Shown here: one piece after another, positions 1 to 8,409 of the stretch
Layout: every line of letters begins with the position of its first letter
Position numbering within the stretch: the stretch's first letter is position 1
DNA from: Streptomyces sp. AC1-42W
Lineage (GTDB): Bacteria > Actinomycetota > Actinomycetes > Streptomycetales > Streptomycetaceae
Assembly (NCBI RefSeq): GCF_003248355.1
Contig: NZ_QKWY01000002.1
Location: forward strand, 1,302,001-1,366,000
Length of the DNA stretch: 64,000 bases
Direction: 5' to 3'
Translations under genes and position numbers: made by a program
The notes under the pieces: generated by a model
The model's input: the letters and a program-made list of their open reading frames with translations, nothing else
Told to the model about the DNA's origin: nothing
The model's database searches: none

Positions 1-401
1 TCGCCCCCGGAGGTACGATCGTCTACCTGGGCGACACGGGCTCCAAGTGGATCGTCAACAAGCCCGAGTACCTCGCGGAGCTCGGCGTGATCGTGGATGC
101 CCACGGCAAGATGCCCGACGTGCTCATCCACTACACGGACAGGGACTGGCTGGTGCTCGTGGAGGCGGTCACCTCCACCGGGCCGGTCAACGGTCTACGG
201 GTCGCACAGCTCAAGAAGCTCTTCGAGGGGGCGCGCCCGGGGCTGGTTTTCGTCACCGCCTTCCAGACGAAAAAGAAGTTCCGACAGTTCGTGGCCGACA
301 TCGCGTGGGAAACAGAGGTCTGGGTCGCGGAGGAGGAGACACACATGGTGCACTTCAACGGCGAGCGCTTCCTCGGTCCCTACGGCGAGACTCACGAGTA
401 G
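1..401 (+). CDS. BsuBI/PstI-type restriction endonuclease, C-terminal part (5' end outside window)
   Basis: The reading frame enters from the left edge (first full codon at position 3) and stops at 401, giving about 132 residues. It contains YLGDTGSKW, HGKMPDV, LIEAV-like LVLVEAVTSTGP, FVTAF and DIAWETEVW...HMVHFNGERFLGP, the conserved C-terminal half of the BsuBI/PstI restriction enzyme family (type II, CTGCAG cutters, PD-(D/E)XK-like fold). The Asp of PDV and the Glu of LVEAV are the likely metal-binding residues. A type II enzyme of this kind needs a partner adenine methyltransferase, presumably to the left of the window. The end of the protein looks intact. The exact recognition sequence cannot be read from this part. 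Confidence 0.88.
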   Translation, partial: APGGTIVYLGDTGSKWIVNKPEYLAELGVIVDAHGKMPDVLIHYTDRDWLVLVEAVTSTGPVNGLRVAQLKKLFEGARPGLVFVTAFQTKKKFRQFVADIAWETEVWVAEEETHMVHFNGERFLGPYGETHE

Positions 402-408
402 ACGACGA

Positions 409-435
409 GGGCCGCCCCGCGAGGCGGAGCGGCCC
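409..435 (+). terminator. Hairpin after the restriction enzyme gene
   Basis: A 7-bp GC stem (GGGCCGC/GCGGCCC) with a 13-nt loop begins 8 bp past the stop codon. There is no T-tract, as is common in Streptomyces. It probably ends the restriction gene transcript. Confidence 0.5.
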
Positions 436-529
436 CAGGGTCCTGGCAACGTCGTCCGGTCGCTCTGCGACGTGAGGGTCGCGGGCAGGACCGGTATCCC
501 GAAGCACACGTCGTGCCCGGAAGCGGACG

Positions 530-721
530 TCAGAGCAAGTGGTCCGCCTTGCCGGCTTTGATGTCCTGGATCATCTGCGCGAGGGCCTCGCGGCTGTCAG
601 TGAGGGCGTGCTCCTCGTCACCAGCGACGGCGATGTAGCTCCGCCCCTGGTTGTCGGTACCGATCCGGAAGCAGGAATTGCCCTCGCCGCAGAACGGCTC
701 TTCCCATATGACGTCGGACAT
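530..721 (-). CDS. DUF397 domain-containing small protein
   Basis: A 63-residue protein starting MSDVIWEEPFCGEGNSCF and containing the DUF397 hallmarks: W near the N-terminus, a G-N-S-C core, and an S-R-E-A-L/W-like segment near the end. DUF397 proteins are small actinobacterial partners of XRE/DUF5753 regulators and often act as their antagonists or cognate effectors. It lies 10 bp downstream of the XRE-DUF5753 gene on the same strand, so they form one transcription unit. The frame stays open further upstream, but the ATG at 721 gives the family N-terminus. Confidence 0.85.
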   Translation of the reverse strand: MSDVIWEEPFCGEGNSCFRIGTDNQGRSYIAVAGDEEHALTDSREALAQMIQDIKAGKADHLL

Positions 722-731
722 GACTGTCTCC

Positions 732-1583
732 TCAGAGCTGACGTGCGATGGCGTGAATGAAGTCCCGCGTGCGTTCCGGCGGCAGCGCGATGTTCTCCAT
801 CCAGTCCAGATGCGCCCGGTACTTGGCCAACTGCGCCTCCTCGTGCAGGAAGAGAGGGCCGTGGGAATTGTCGATCTGAACCGTGTCGAGCCGGGGCACC
901 GGCCCCTCGGCGTACAGGACGGTCTGCCCGGCACCGGGAAACGCCCCTGCCTCGAAGGGGATCACCAGAACGGTCACGTTCGGCTGTTCCGACTTCTTCA
1001 GCAGATGGTCCAGCTGCGAGCGGGCAACAGCGGGCCCGCCGAACTGCGTGCGAAGGGCGGCCTCGTGAATGATGCTCGTATATGGGGGCGCCGCATCCCC
1101 GTCCAGGACTTCCTGGCGTTCGACGCGGTGCAGGAGCCTTTGCCGCACCGCTTCCTCCGGGAGTCGGGGGATGACCACGCGGAAGAGGGCCAGGGCATGT
1201 TCCGCGATCTGGAGGAGGCCCGGGATGTGCAGCGGGTACGCGGCTCGCATCCGTCGCGCCGATGACTCCAGTTCGGCGATGTCGAGCAGCCCCGGCGGCA
1301 GCGAGCCCCGGTACCCTTCCCACCAGCCCCGGCCGCTCGGCTGCGCCAGTTCGACGAGCCCGTCGACGTAAGTCTCATCCGTGCAGCCACAGTTGAGGGC
1401 AAGTTCGCGCAGGCGCTCCGCACTGATGGGACGTGTGCCGGCCTCGATGTTCGAGATCTTGGGCCTGTCGACGCCGAGCAGGCTTGCCGCGGATTCAGCT
1501 GACAGGCTGCCCGACATCCGCATTCGCCGCAGCTCGGCCCCGAGCCGTTTCTGACGCTCTGTCGGAGACCTCCTGGCTGACAT
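732..1583 (-). CDS. XRE-family transcriptional regulator with DUF5753 domain
   Basis: 283 residues. An N-terminal helix-turn-helix (about residues 12-70, with ESAASLLGVDRPKISNIEAG as recognition region) is followed by DUF5753 (about 95-275, with PGLLQIAEHA and the FPGAGQTVLYAE region). This is the standard Streptomyces regulator type paired with DUF397 proteins and linked to morphological and antibiotic control. It is followed 10 bp later by the DUF397 gene, and a HATPase-like gene is divergent from it. The 262-bp gap to that gene carries an inverted repeat that could be its operator. Full length; ATG start. Confidence 0.88.
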   Translation of the reverse strand: MSARRSPTERQKRLGAELRRMRMSGSLSAESAASLLGVDRPKISNIEAGTRPISAERLRELALNCGCTDETYVDGLVELAQPSGRGWWEGYRGSLPPGLLDIAELESSARRMRAAYPLHIPGLLQIAEHALALFRVVIPRLPEEAVRQRLLHRVERQEVLDGDAAPPYTSIIHEAALRTQFGGPAVARSQLDHLLKKSEQPNVTVLVIPFEAGAFPGAGQTVLYAEGPVPRLDTVQIDNSHGPLFLHEEAQLAKYRAHLDWMENIALPPERTRDFIHAIARQL

Positions 1584-1688
1584 GCCGTTCCTTTCTGCGC
1601 GCGATCACCGGCAGTCTGCCGCGTGAGCGGGCCCGATGCCCACGAAAGGGTGGGATTGGGAGATAGGCAGGGCAATTTTGCCCCTTCG

Positions 1689-1707
1689 GCGCTACATTCG
1701 GTAGCGC
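1689..1707. promoter_or_regulatory. Inverted repeat between divergent XRE and HATPase genes
   Basis: The sequence GCGCTAC-attcg-GTAGCGC is a perfect 7-bp inverted repeat with a 5-bp spacer in the divergent intergenic region (1584-1845). Its symmetry and place suggest a dimeric regulator site, most simply for the adjacent XRE protein. That is inference. Confidence 0.45.
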
Positions 1708-1845
1708 ACTGCTCACGCAAAGGCGAGCCGAAGTGCATCGCGCGGTCCTGCCCGCAGCCTCCTTCCCTGGGAGGGGCGGTTCCGCGTCAGGGAGACAGGC
1801 CACAGCTCGTCCACGTACCGCACCGCCCTCGTCAGGGAGTCACCC

Positions 1846-2334
1846 ATGCGCGTTTCGCCGCTCACTTCACTCTGCCCCGCCGCCGGAACCTCGTACGCCC
1901 CGCCGCCCGGCCCGCACCCCAAGGGGCGCACGCGAGGCGGGCCCGGCCTGAGCTTCACGCTCCCCGGTGACATCCGCAGCGCGTCCATCGCCCGTACGGC
2001 GACGGCTGTCGCGCTGAAGGCCAACGGGCTCACCGCGTACGTCTGGCCGGTGTCGCACGCGGTGAACGAGCTCGTGTCCGTCACCGCGAGGCTGACCCCG
2101 GGGCGTGAACTGTACGTATCCCTCCGGCACCGCGAGGACGCGGTCCGGCTTCTCGTCTGGGACCAGCACCCGCACCACGTCGAGCCGGACACGGCCGCGC
2201 TCTGCGAGGTGCGGCGTCGACGGGCGCTCTGGCTGCTCGCGGCGGTCGTCGATGACTGGGGAGGAGAGTGGGGTATGTGCGAGGCCCCGCAACCCATGCG
2301 GGGCTCCAAGTCCTGGGTCGAACTGCCGCGTTGA
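1846..2334 (+). CDS. RsbW-like HATPase-fold protein (degenerate ATP-binding protein)
   Basis: 162 residues. The segment from about residue 45 (IARTATAVALKANG) through HAVNELVSVTARL, LYVSLRHREDAVRLLVWDQ and the C-terminal WGGEWG resembles the short anti-sigma/serine-kinase HATPase proteins found next to XRE-DUF397 pairs in Streptomyces. The N-box normally reads ELVTNAVRH. Here it is ELVSVTARL, so the Asn that coordinates magnesium is absent and catalysis is doubtful. Start at ATG 1846; the first 40 residues are Pro/Gly-rich and poorly conserved. It is divergent from the XRE regulator, which suggests joint control. Confidence 0.65.
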   Translation: MRVSPLTSLCPAAGTSYAPPPGPHPKGRTRGGPGLSFTLPGDIRSASIARTATAVALKANGLTAYVWPVSHAVNELVSVTARLTPGRELYVSLRHREDAVRLLVWDQHPHHVEPDTAALCEVRRRRALWLLAAVVDDWGGEWGMCEAPQPMRGSKSWVELPR

Positions 2335-2370
2335 CCCCGAGTTCCGCATGTTCGCGTGAGTTGGCCGGTG

Positions 2371-3735
2371 TCATGTGGCTGGCCCCCGAGGGCGGGTGCC
2401 TCGGCTCCACGCGTGTCCGCGCCCGAGCGCGTACGCCTCCGGGAGCGTCAGGCCGGGCGGCCACGGCGTCTCCTCCTGGCGCAGATGACCGACCCGCCCC
2501 CGCGTGCGCACCGTCCCCGCGTCGGGCCGCAGCTCACCGGCGAGCACCCGCATCAGCGTCGACTTGCCGGCCCCGTTGGGCCCCGTGACCAGCAGCCGTT
2601 CGCCGCCGCCGACGCGCAGCGCCGGAACGGACAGCCGGGCCCCCACCCGTACGCCGGTCAGCTCCGCCGCGACGGCGGGCGCGCCGCCCTCCGGGGTGGC
2701 GGTGACGATCGGCGCCGCGAACACCAGCGGGTCCGGCGGCGGCGCGACCGGCCGCTCCGTGAGCCGCTCGACGCGCTCCTTCGCGTTGCGGATGCGGACC
2801 ATCGCCCCGTGTCCCCGCCCCCGCGCCCGGAAGCCGCCGTGCCCGAACACGCTGAGCGGCACCTTGCGCGGAATGGCGTCCAGCCGGCCCACGTTGGCGG
2901 CGGCCGGCTCCCGGTTGCGGGCCAGTTCCTCGCACCACCGCGCGTACTCCCGCAGCCGGCGCCGGCGCTCCGCGGCCTTCGCGGCGAGGTACCCCCCGTA
3001 GCCGTCGCCGTACCGGGTGACCCGGCCCTCGCCGACCTCCAGGATCGTCGTGGTGACCCGCTCCAGGAACACCCGGTCGTGGGTGACCGCGAGCACCGTG
3101 CCCCGGTGCGCCCGCAGATGCGCCTCCAGCCAGGCAACCGCCCGGTCGTCCAGGTCGTTGGTCGGCTCGTCCAGCAGCAGCAGCTCCGGCCGGGACGCCA
3201 GCGTTCCGGCGAGCGCCAGCCGCGCCCGCTCCCCGCCCGACAGGGTGGACAGCGGGCGGTCGCGGTCCAGGCCGGGCAGCCCGAGGCCGTGCAGGGCGAT
3301 GTCCACCCGCGCGTCGGCCTCGTAACCGGCCCGCGCCTCGTACCGGGCGACCAGCTCGGCGTACCGGTCCAGCGCGGCGGCCGGCTCCGCCCCGGCCAGA
3401 CCCGTGAGCCCGGCCTCGGCCCGGCGCATCCGGGCCTCCAGCGCCCGCAGTCCGGCGAGCGCGGCGTCCACCGCGTGCTGCACGGTGGCCCCGGCGGGCA
3501 GGTCGAGCGACTGGGCGAGGTAGCCGGTGCCGCCGGACGCGGCCACGGTCAGCTCGCCGTTGTCGGGCCGGTCCTGACCGGCGATCAGCCGGAGCAGCGT
3601 GGACTTGCCGGCCCCGTTGTCGCCGATGATCCCGGCCCGTTCGCCGGGCCGCACGCTGAAGGTGACGTCGTCCAGCACGACGTGGTCGTCGTAGCGGCGG
3701 GTGATGTTCTGGAGAGATAGCTGTGCGGTGTGCAT
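2371..3735 (-). CDS. ABC-F family ATPase, truncated in the second nucleotide-binding domain
   Basis: 454 residues with no membrane segments. The first ATPase domain is complete: Walker A GDNGAGKST (about 38), signature LSGGERARLALA, Walker B LLLDEPTNDLDD and the switch His in VTHDR. A basic linker follows. The second domain has Walker A GPNGAGKST (about 385) but stops about 60 residues later, without signature or Walker B. Family members are usually 520-550 residues and act on ribosomes, often giving resistance to ribosome-targeting antibiotics. The last residues (RGHAWSRGTRPRGPAT) look like read-through of unrelated sequence. ATP hydrolysis by ABC-F proteins needs both domains, so this copy is probably inactive. 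Confidence 0.8.
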   Translation of the reverse strand: MHTAQLSLQNITRRYDDHVVLDDVTFSVRPGERAGIIGDNGAGKSTLLRLIAGQDRPDNGELTVAASGGTGYLAQSLDLPAGATVQHAVDAALAGLRALEARMRRAEAGLTGLAGAEPAAALDRYAELVARYEARAGYEADARVDIALHGLGLPGLDRDRPLSTLSGGERARLALAGTLASRPELLLLDEPTNDLDDRAVAWLEAHLRAHRGTVLAVTHDRVFLERVTTTILEVGEGRVTRYGDGYGGYLAAKAAERRRRLREYARWCEELARNREPAAANVGRLDAIPRKVPLSVFGHGGFRARGRGHGAMVRIRNAKERVERLTERPVAPPPDPLVFAAPIVTATPEGGAPAVAAELTGVRVGARLSVPALRVGGGERLLVTGPNGAGKSTLMRVLAGELRPDAGTVRTRGRVGHLRQEETPWPPGLTLPEAYALGRGHAWSRGTRPRGPAT

Positions 3736-3944
3736 GAAAGCCCCCTGTTCCCGGCCCAGCCGATCGGCGCGTGCCGACGGGCACGCGGTGATGCGGTGAT
3801 GTGGTGTGCGAGAGGACGCGTTCCGCGGAGCGGTGCTCGACGCGGACGCGCGGGGGATGTCACAGAGAACCCATGGGTGCCAAGGTAGGCGGGGGCCGGA
3901 ACCCCCGCAAACGCTTTTCCGAACCCTGACGACCCCTCAGCGGT

Positions 3945-4334
3945 TCAGCGTTCCCCCTCCGCCGCCAGCTCGGCCGCGAGGTCCGCGTCGCGCATGCCGG
4001 GCAGTTCGTAGCCGGCGGCCTCGTCCCACTCGATGTCCAGGTCGTCCATGTGCACATGCCACTCGGCATCGGGCAGCGCCCGGCGCAGCTCCGTGACGGA
4101 ATCCAGCACATGGGCGACCACCGGCAGCAGCCGGCCGGGATCGAACGGCATCTTCGTGGAGCCGTCGAGGACGGTCCCCGGCTCCGCGGCGCGGGGGTCG
4201 TACACGTACAGGCTCTCCTCGTCCTCGTACGGGAACGATGCCTGGCGCGCGCCGGTGACGCGGGTGACGGCGGCCTGCTCGGACTCGCTCAGCGGCGTGG
4301 CCCGGCGGGCGGTGTAGTAGAGGGAGACGCTCAT
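3945..4334 (-). CDS. Conserved hypothetical protein (129 aa)
   Basis: Starts MSVSLYYTARRATPLSESEQ. It is soluble and acidic, ending in an Ala/Glu-rich helix, with no recognised catalytic motif. The composition (LYVYDPRA, WHVHMDDLDIEWDE) looks like a compact alpha/beta domain. I recognise it only as a type of hypothetical protein seen in streptomycetes. The ATG at 4334 is preferred over the longer open frame because it sits at the drop in coding character. It lies in line with the DinB gene upstream (83 bp), so co-transcription is possible. Confidence 0.7.
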   Translation of the reverse strand: MSVSLYYTARRATPLSESEQAAVTRVTGARQASFPYEDEESLYVYDPRAAEPGTVLDGSTKMPFDPGRLLPVVAHVLDSVTELRRALPDAEWHVHMDDLDIEWDEAAGYELPGMRDADLAAELAAEGER

Positions 4335-4417
4335 GGGAGGGAGCGTACGGGCGGGGTACGACAACGGGGCCGCGCTCCGGCCCCGATGACGCGTGCCCGC
4401 CCGGTGCGGGGCCGCGG

Positions 4418-4918
4418 TCAGTCCCCGGTCGTCCCGTCCAGGATCTCCCGGATGATGTCGATGTGGCCGTTGTGGCGGGCCGTCTCCTCGATGAGGTGCA
4501 GGACGATCCAGCGCAGATCGGGGCGGCGGCCGTGCCGCTCCCGCACGGCGAGGGTGTCCAGGTCGTGGGCCGCGACCAGCTCCCGGTAGCGGGCGCTCTG
4601 CTCCCGGTACTCGCGCAGCACGTCGGCGAGCGGCATGTCGACGGCGATCCGCATCTCGCGGTCCGGGTCCTCGTCCGTCCACGGCCCCTCGTCCTCGCCG
4701 CCGAGGAACACCACCTCGAACCAGTAGTACTCGACCCAGCGCAGATGGTTGACGATCCCCGCGAGCGTCATCAGCGGGGAGCCCGGCAGGGGCGAGCGGA
4801 CGGCGTTCTCCTGGGAGAGCCCGTCGCACTTGGCCAGCGCGGTGGCGCGGGTGTAGTCGAGGAAGGTGGCCAGCTGGGTGCGCTCGTCGCGGGCGGGAGG
4901 TGAGTCGGTGCGTGTCAT
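4418..4918 (-). CDS. DinB/DUF664 family protein
   Basis: 166 residues of the DinB-like four-helix bundle. Metal-ligand histidines are visible in IVNHLRWVEYYWFE (first His) and in ETARHNGHIDIIRE (two His near the C-terminus). This superfamily includes mycothiol- and bacillithiol-dependent S-transferases. In actinobacteria the DUF664 branch is presumed mycothiol-dependent (family knowledge; the substrate is unknown). It starts at ATG 4918 and is a soluble cytoplasmic enzyme. It is divergent from the hypothetical gene at 5107. Confidence 0.82.
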   Translation of the reverse strand: MTRTDSPPARDERTQLATFLDYTRATALAKCDGLSQENAVRSPLPGSPLMTLAGIVNHLRWVEYYWFEVVFLGGEDEGPWTDEDPDREMRIAVDMPLADVLREYREQSARYRELVAAHDLDTLAVRERHGRRPDLRWIVLHLIEETARHNGHIDIIREILDGTTGD

Positions 4919-5106
4919 GGTCGTACAGCCTCACGGAGCGGCATGCCCGTGTCCAAGACATTTCGCCGCGCGCCAGACCCGCGCGCCGGACCCGTACTCC
5001 GCACCCGCACGCCGCACGCCGCGCGCCGCACCCGTGCGCCGGACCACGGGACCCGGACCAGGAGTTGGCTCTACGCTGGTGGTCCCGACCACGAGGTGAC
5101 GCGCCG

Positions 5107-5700
5107 ATGAGTGACGGATTCTTCTGCTCGTACCACCTGTGCTGGAGCCGCCCCGACGCGGAGTCCCTGCTCGGTGATCTGGAGGCGGCGGGCGTACGGG
5201 CCGACCACCCCGCCACCCGGCGCATCACGCTGATCAGCCCCGGCAGCGACCCGTCCGGCACCCAGTCCTGGGTGACCCGCGACCAGTTGGTGCTGCTGGC
5301 CGGGCTGCAACGCCTCGACCGGGTCGACTTCCTGCTCTGGCTCCCCGGCGGGGCGGAGATACGGGCCCGGATCAGCCGGGGCGAGGACGGCACCGTGGAA
5401 CTGCGCTTCGGCCTGGGCCCGCTGGACCGCGCCGACGAGGAACGGCTGGTGCGCGTGATACGCGAGGCGATCGGGCGCGCCTCACTGCTCTGCGTCGGCT
5501 TCGTCCTCGACCGCGAGGGCGCCTCCGTGGCCACCGACTGGCGCGGCTTCATCGTCAAGGGATCGGTGTACTTCGACTGCTGGCCGGACACGCTCGCCGT
5601 CCTGCCCGAAGTGGCCGCCGCCCAGCCGCAGTTGTCCGGGGTGAACTCCTTCGAGCAGTCGCCGTGGGTGGTGTACGGCAGCGACGTGGCCCTCCGCTGA
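5107..5700 (+). CDS. Conserved hypothetical protein (197 aa)
   Basis: Starts MSDGFFCSYHLCWSRPDAE with GAGGTG about 9 nt upstream. No known motif is seen. It is soluble with alternating acidic helices and strands (DFLLWLPGGAEIRARI, VYFDCWPDTLAVLP). It ends convergently 21 bp from the DUF192 gene. The function is not recognisable from sequence. Confidence 0.7.
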   Translation: MSDGFFCSYHLCWSRPDAESLLGDLEAAGVRADHPATRRITLISPGSDPSGTQSWVTRDQLVLLAGLQRLDRVDFLLWLPGGAEIRARISRGEDGTVELRFGLGPLDRADEERLVRVIREAIGRASLLCVGFVLDREGASVATDWRGFIVKGSVYFDCWPDTLAVLPEVAAAQPQLSGVNSFEQSPWVVYGSDVALR

Positions 5701-5721
5701 CGGAAGGCCACGAGGCGCCCG

Positions 5722-6102
5722 TCAGCCGTCCACCGCATGCTGGACGATCCGCACCTGGCCGCCCGGCCGCATCCCCCACGCCGCCATCGCGCCCGCCTCC
5801 GCCTCGATCACATGGCGTCCGCGCGGCCGGGGCAGCCCCAGCCGGCCCGGCCGCATCGTGTGGATCTCCAGCACGTTGAACCTGCCGTCCAGGTACGCCA
5901 CATCGATGGCGAACCGCATCCGGAACGAGTGCACACTCCCGCACGGCGTGATCATCAGCGCCCCGTCCACCCCGTCCCGCCCGAGCAGCCCGCGCGTCCG
6001 GTGCCGGAAGGAGGCCGCGATCCGGAGCGGCACATGGGTCTCCGTCACCCCGTCCCGGTCCGTGATCGTGAGCGTCCCCGTGCCGTCGCGCCATCGAGCC
6101 AT
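5722..6102 (-). CDS. DUF192 family protein
   Basis: 126 residues starting MARWRDGTGTLTI. It matches DUF192: an RTRGLLGRDG turn, MITPCGSVHSFRMRFAIDVAYLD (motif CxxxHTxxMxFxIDVxFLD) and a C-terminal AEAGAMAAWGMRPGGQV. DUF192 proteins are small beta-barrel proteins, often exported in other bacteria; no signal peptide is present here. It is divergent from a prepilin peptidase gene, a frequent actinobacterial neighbour, which hints at a link to Tad/type IV pilus-like systems. Confidence 0.85.
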   Translation of the reverse strand: MARWRDGTGTLTITDRDGVTETHVPLRIAASFRHRTRGLLGRDGVDGALMITPCGSVHSFRMRFAIDVAYLDGRFNVLEIHTMRPGRLGLPRPRGRHVIEAEAGAMAAWGMRPGGQVRIVQHAVDG

Positions 6103-6232
6103 GGCCCGACGGTAGCGGCGCCGGACGGACGGCGGAGCCGAATCGGTGCGGAAGGGGCACAAGGGGTGTCCGTCAGGCACCCCCCCCCGGGGGCCAAGGC
6201 CGTGCGCCCGTACGGAGATTAGGATCGCTCAG

Positions 6233-6943
6233 GTGTACGCCATGCTGACAGGGGCCGCCGCGCTCTGGGGTGCCCTGGCCGGACTGCTGGTCCCGCGCGC
6301 CGCCTACCGGTTCGCCGTGCCGCCCGGCGAACCCCGGCGGACCGCTCGCCCGGACGGCCGCCCCCTCACCGGCCCCGCGCGCGGCTGGCTGGGCACCGCC
6401 CCGTACGCCCCCCACCGCCTCGCCCCCGTCGTCACCGCCCTCGCCTGCGCCGCCCTCGCCGCCACCACCGGGACCCGGCCCGAACTGGCGGTGTGGCTGC
6501 TGCTCGCCCCGGTCGCCGTGCTCCTGGCGAGCATCGACCACCGCGTGCACCGGCTGCCGGACGGGCTGACGCTGCCCGCCGCCGCGGCGGCCGTCATGCT
6601 GCTCGGCCTGGCGGCCCTGCTGCCGGAACACGCGGGCTCCTGGCTCTCCGCGCTGCTCGGCGGGCTCGCCCTGGGCGCGTTCTACTTCCTGCTCTTCCTC
6701 ATCAACCCGAACGGGATGGGCTTCGGCGACGTCAAACTCGCCCTCTCCCTGGGCACCGTCCTCGGCTGGTACGGCTGGGCGGTCGTCTTCACCGGAGGCT
6801 TCGCCGGCTTCCTGCTCGGCGCGGTGTACGGGGTGGTGCTCGTCGCCCTGCGCAGGGCGGGCCGCAGGACGGGCATCCCCTTCGGCCCGTTCATGATCGC
6901 CGGCGGGTTCCTGGGGCTGCTCTTCGGCGGCCTGGCGGCCTGA
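6233..6943 (+). CDS. Prepilin peptidase (A24 family)
   Basis: 236 residues with about six or seven membrane segments. The two aspartates of the aspartic prepilin peptidases are in LLASIDHRVHRLPD and MGFGDVKLALSLG (GxGD). The N-terminal cytoplasmic methyltransferase domain of PilD is missing, so this is the short TadV/FlaK-like form. It would cleave type IV or Tad pilin leader peptides at the membrane. The GTG at 6233 gives a VYAMLTG start; the ATG at 6242 is an alternative. No pilin genes are in this window. Confidence 0.85.
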   Translation: MYAMLTGAAALWGALAGLLVPRAAYRFAVPPGEPRRTARPDGRPLTGPARGWLGTAPYAPHRLAPVVTALACAALAATTGTRPELAVWLLLAPVAVLLASIDHRVHRLPDGLTLPAAAAAVMLLGLAALLPEHAGSWLSALLGGLALGAFYFLLFLINPNGMGFGDVKLALSLGTVLGWYGWAVVFTGGFAGFLLGAVYGVVLVALRRAGRRTGIPFGPFMIAGGFLGLLFGGLAA

Positions 6944-7066
6944 CCGCGGCCCGCCGCCGGACGGCCCGCCGGCCCGGTCCGCGAGGGGTACGGCCCCGGT
7001 CCGCGCCCGGCGCGCCACCCCGTAATCCGGTCGCGTCCGGCCGCCCGCCCCTGCGACCATGGACCC

Positions 7067-7867
7067 ATGCCCGCCACCCCCGACGACACCGCGCCCCTGC
7101 CCGGCGAGGACGACCGGTTCGACGCGCTGGTCGCCGAGGCCGACACCGTCTCCGTGGCCGGCTGGGACTTCTCCTGGCTGGACGGGCGGGCCACCGAGCA
7201 GCGGCCGTCCTGGGGGTACACGCGGGCCATGGGGGAGCGGATGGGCCGCGCGCGGGCGGCGCTCGACATCCAGACGGGCGGCGGCGAGGTGCTGGCCTCC
7301 GTACCGAAGCTGCCGCCGCTCACCGCGGCCACCGAGTCCTGGCCGCCGAACATCGCCCGCGCCACCGCGCTGCTGCACCCGCTCGGGGCCGTCGTCGTCG
7401 CGGACGAGGACGAGCCGCCGCTGCCGTTCGGCGACGCGGCGTTCGACCTGGTCGTCAGCCGCCACCCGGTGACCACCTGGTGGGACGAGATCGCACGGGT
7501 GCTGGCCCCCGGCGGCACGTACTTCTCCCAACAGGTCGGACCCGCCGGCGTCTTCGAACTCGTCGAGTACTTCCTCGGCCCCCAGCCGCCCGAGGTGCGC
7601 GGCGCGCGCGACCCGGAGCGGGCACGGGCCGACGCCGAGGCGGCCGGTCTGGAGGTCGTCGACCTGCGGGCGGAACGGCTGCGCACCGAGTTCTTCGACA
7701 TCGGCGCCGTCGTCTACTTCCTGCGCAAGGTGATCTGGATGGTGCCCGGATTCACCGTCGAGCGCTACCGCCCCCGACTGCGCGCACTGCACCACCGGCT
7801 GGAGAGCGGGGGCCCGTTCGTCGCCCACACCAGCCGGTTCCTGATCGAGGCCCGCAAGCCCGCGTGA
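7067..7867 (+). CDS. Class I SAM-dependent methyltransferase
   Basis: 266 residues with a Rossmann methyltransferase core. The SAM-binding glycine region is LDIQTGGGEVLA (about 70), the acidic motif II/III region is VVVADEDEPPLPFGDAAFDLVVS, and a motif IV-like segment is EIARVLAPGGTYFSQQV. The substrate cannot be told. ATG 7067 starts the protein 123 bp after the prepilin peptidase stop. The protein is complete and soluble. Confidence 0.82.
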   Translation: MPATPDDTAPLPGEDDRFDALVAEADTVSVAGWDFSWLDGRATEQRPSWGYTRAMGERMGRARAALDIQTGGGEVLASVPKLPPLTAATESWPPNIARATALLHPLGAVVVADEDEPPLPFGDAAFDLVVSRHPVTTWWDEIARVLAPGGTYFSQQVGPAGVFELVEYFLGPQPPEVRGARDPERARADAEAAGLEVVDLRAERLRTEFFDIGAVVYFLRKVIWMVPGFTVERYRPRLRALHHRLESGGPFVAHTSRFLIEARKPA

Positions 7868-7950
7868 GCCCGCCGCCCGCGACCGGCCCGAAGGATGGCA
7901 CTCTGGTCGCGAGCGCTCGGGGGTGTTGTGCCGAGGGGAAGGAGCAGGCC

Positions 7951-8409
7951 ATGGACCGCGGCACCGACGAGGACACCGTGCCCGGCCCGCGCCGGGGCGG
8001 CGCCGAGTGGCTCAAGGGAGCCAGGATCATCGGCGTGCTCGGGATCTTCTACCGCCCCGAGGGCCGCATGGGCGAGCCCGAGGCCGTCTCCTTCGTGCTC
8101 GACGACGGCCAGTCGGTCCGGCTGACCTGCGCCTCCGACGGCACCCTGCACGTGGGCGCCGGCACCTGGCCGCACCTGCCCGACTGGTGTGTGCCCGCCG
8201 CGCAGTGGGAGTTCGCCGAACCGGCCGGGCTGCCGCAGCCCCCGGACGGCGGCTGGACCGTGCTCAGCACCGATGAGCGCAGGGACGAGCGGGGCGAGGT
8301 CCACGAGGCCGTGATCCGCTGCGAGGGCGGCCGGTTCGTCGTCGTCGGCGGGGACACCGTGGGCGTCCGTTTCACCCGCGGCCACCGGGGCGCGGCCGCC
8401 GCGACCTGA
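7951..8409 (+). CDS. Conserved hypothetical protein (152 aa)
   Basis: Starts MDRGTDEDTVPGP at ATG 7951, with a GGAAGGAG Shine-Dalgarno about 8 nt upstream. It is beta-rich and soluble, with several G-D turns. No family is recognised. It lies 83 bp after the methyltransferase gene on the same strand, so it may share its transcript. The convergent aldo-keto reductase gene lies beyond a strong terminator. Confidence 0.65.
   Translation: MDRGTDEDTVPGPRRGGAEWLKGARIIGVLGIFYRPEGRMGEPEAVSFVLDDGQSVRLTCASDGTLHVGAGTWPHLPDWCVPAAQWEFAEPAGLPQPPDGGWTVLSTDERRDERGEVHEAVIRCEGGRFVVVGGDTVGVRFTRGHRGAAAAT

Noticed and set aside
4940..5060. GC-rich CGCAC/GCCGC repetitive stretch between the DinB and hypothetical genes
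   Set aside because: It is low-complexity sequence without exact periodic units or symmetry.
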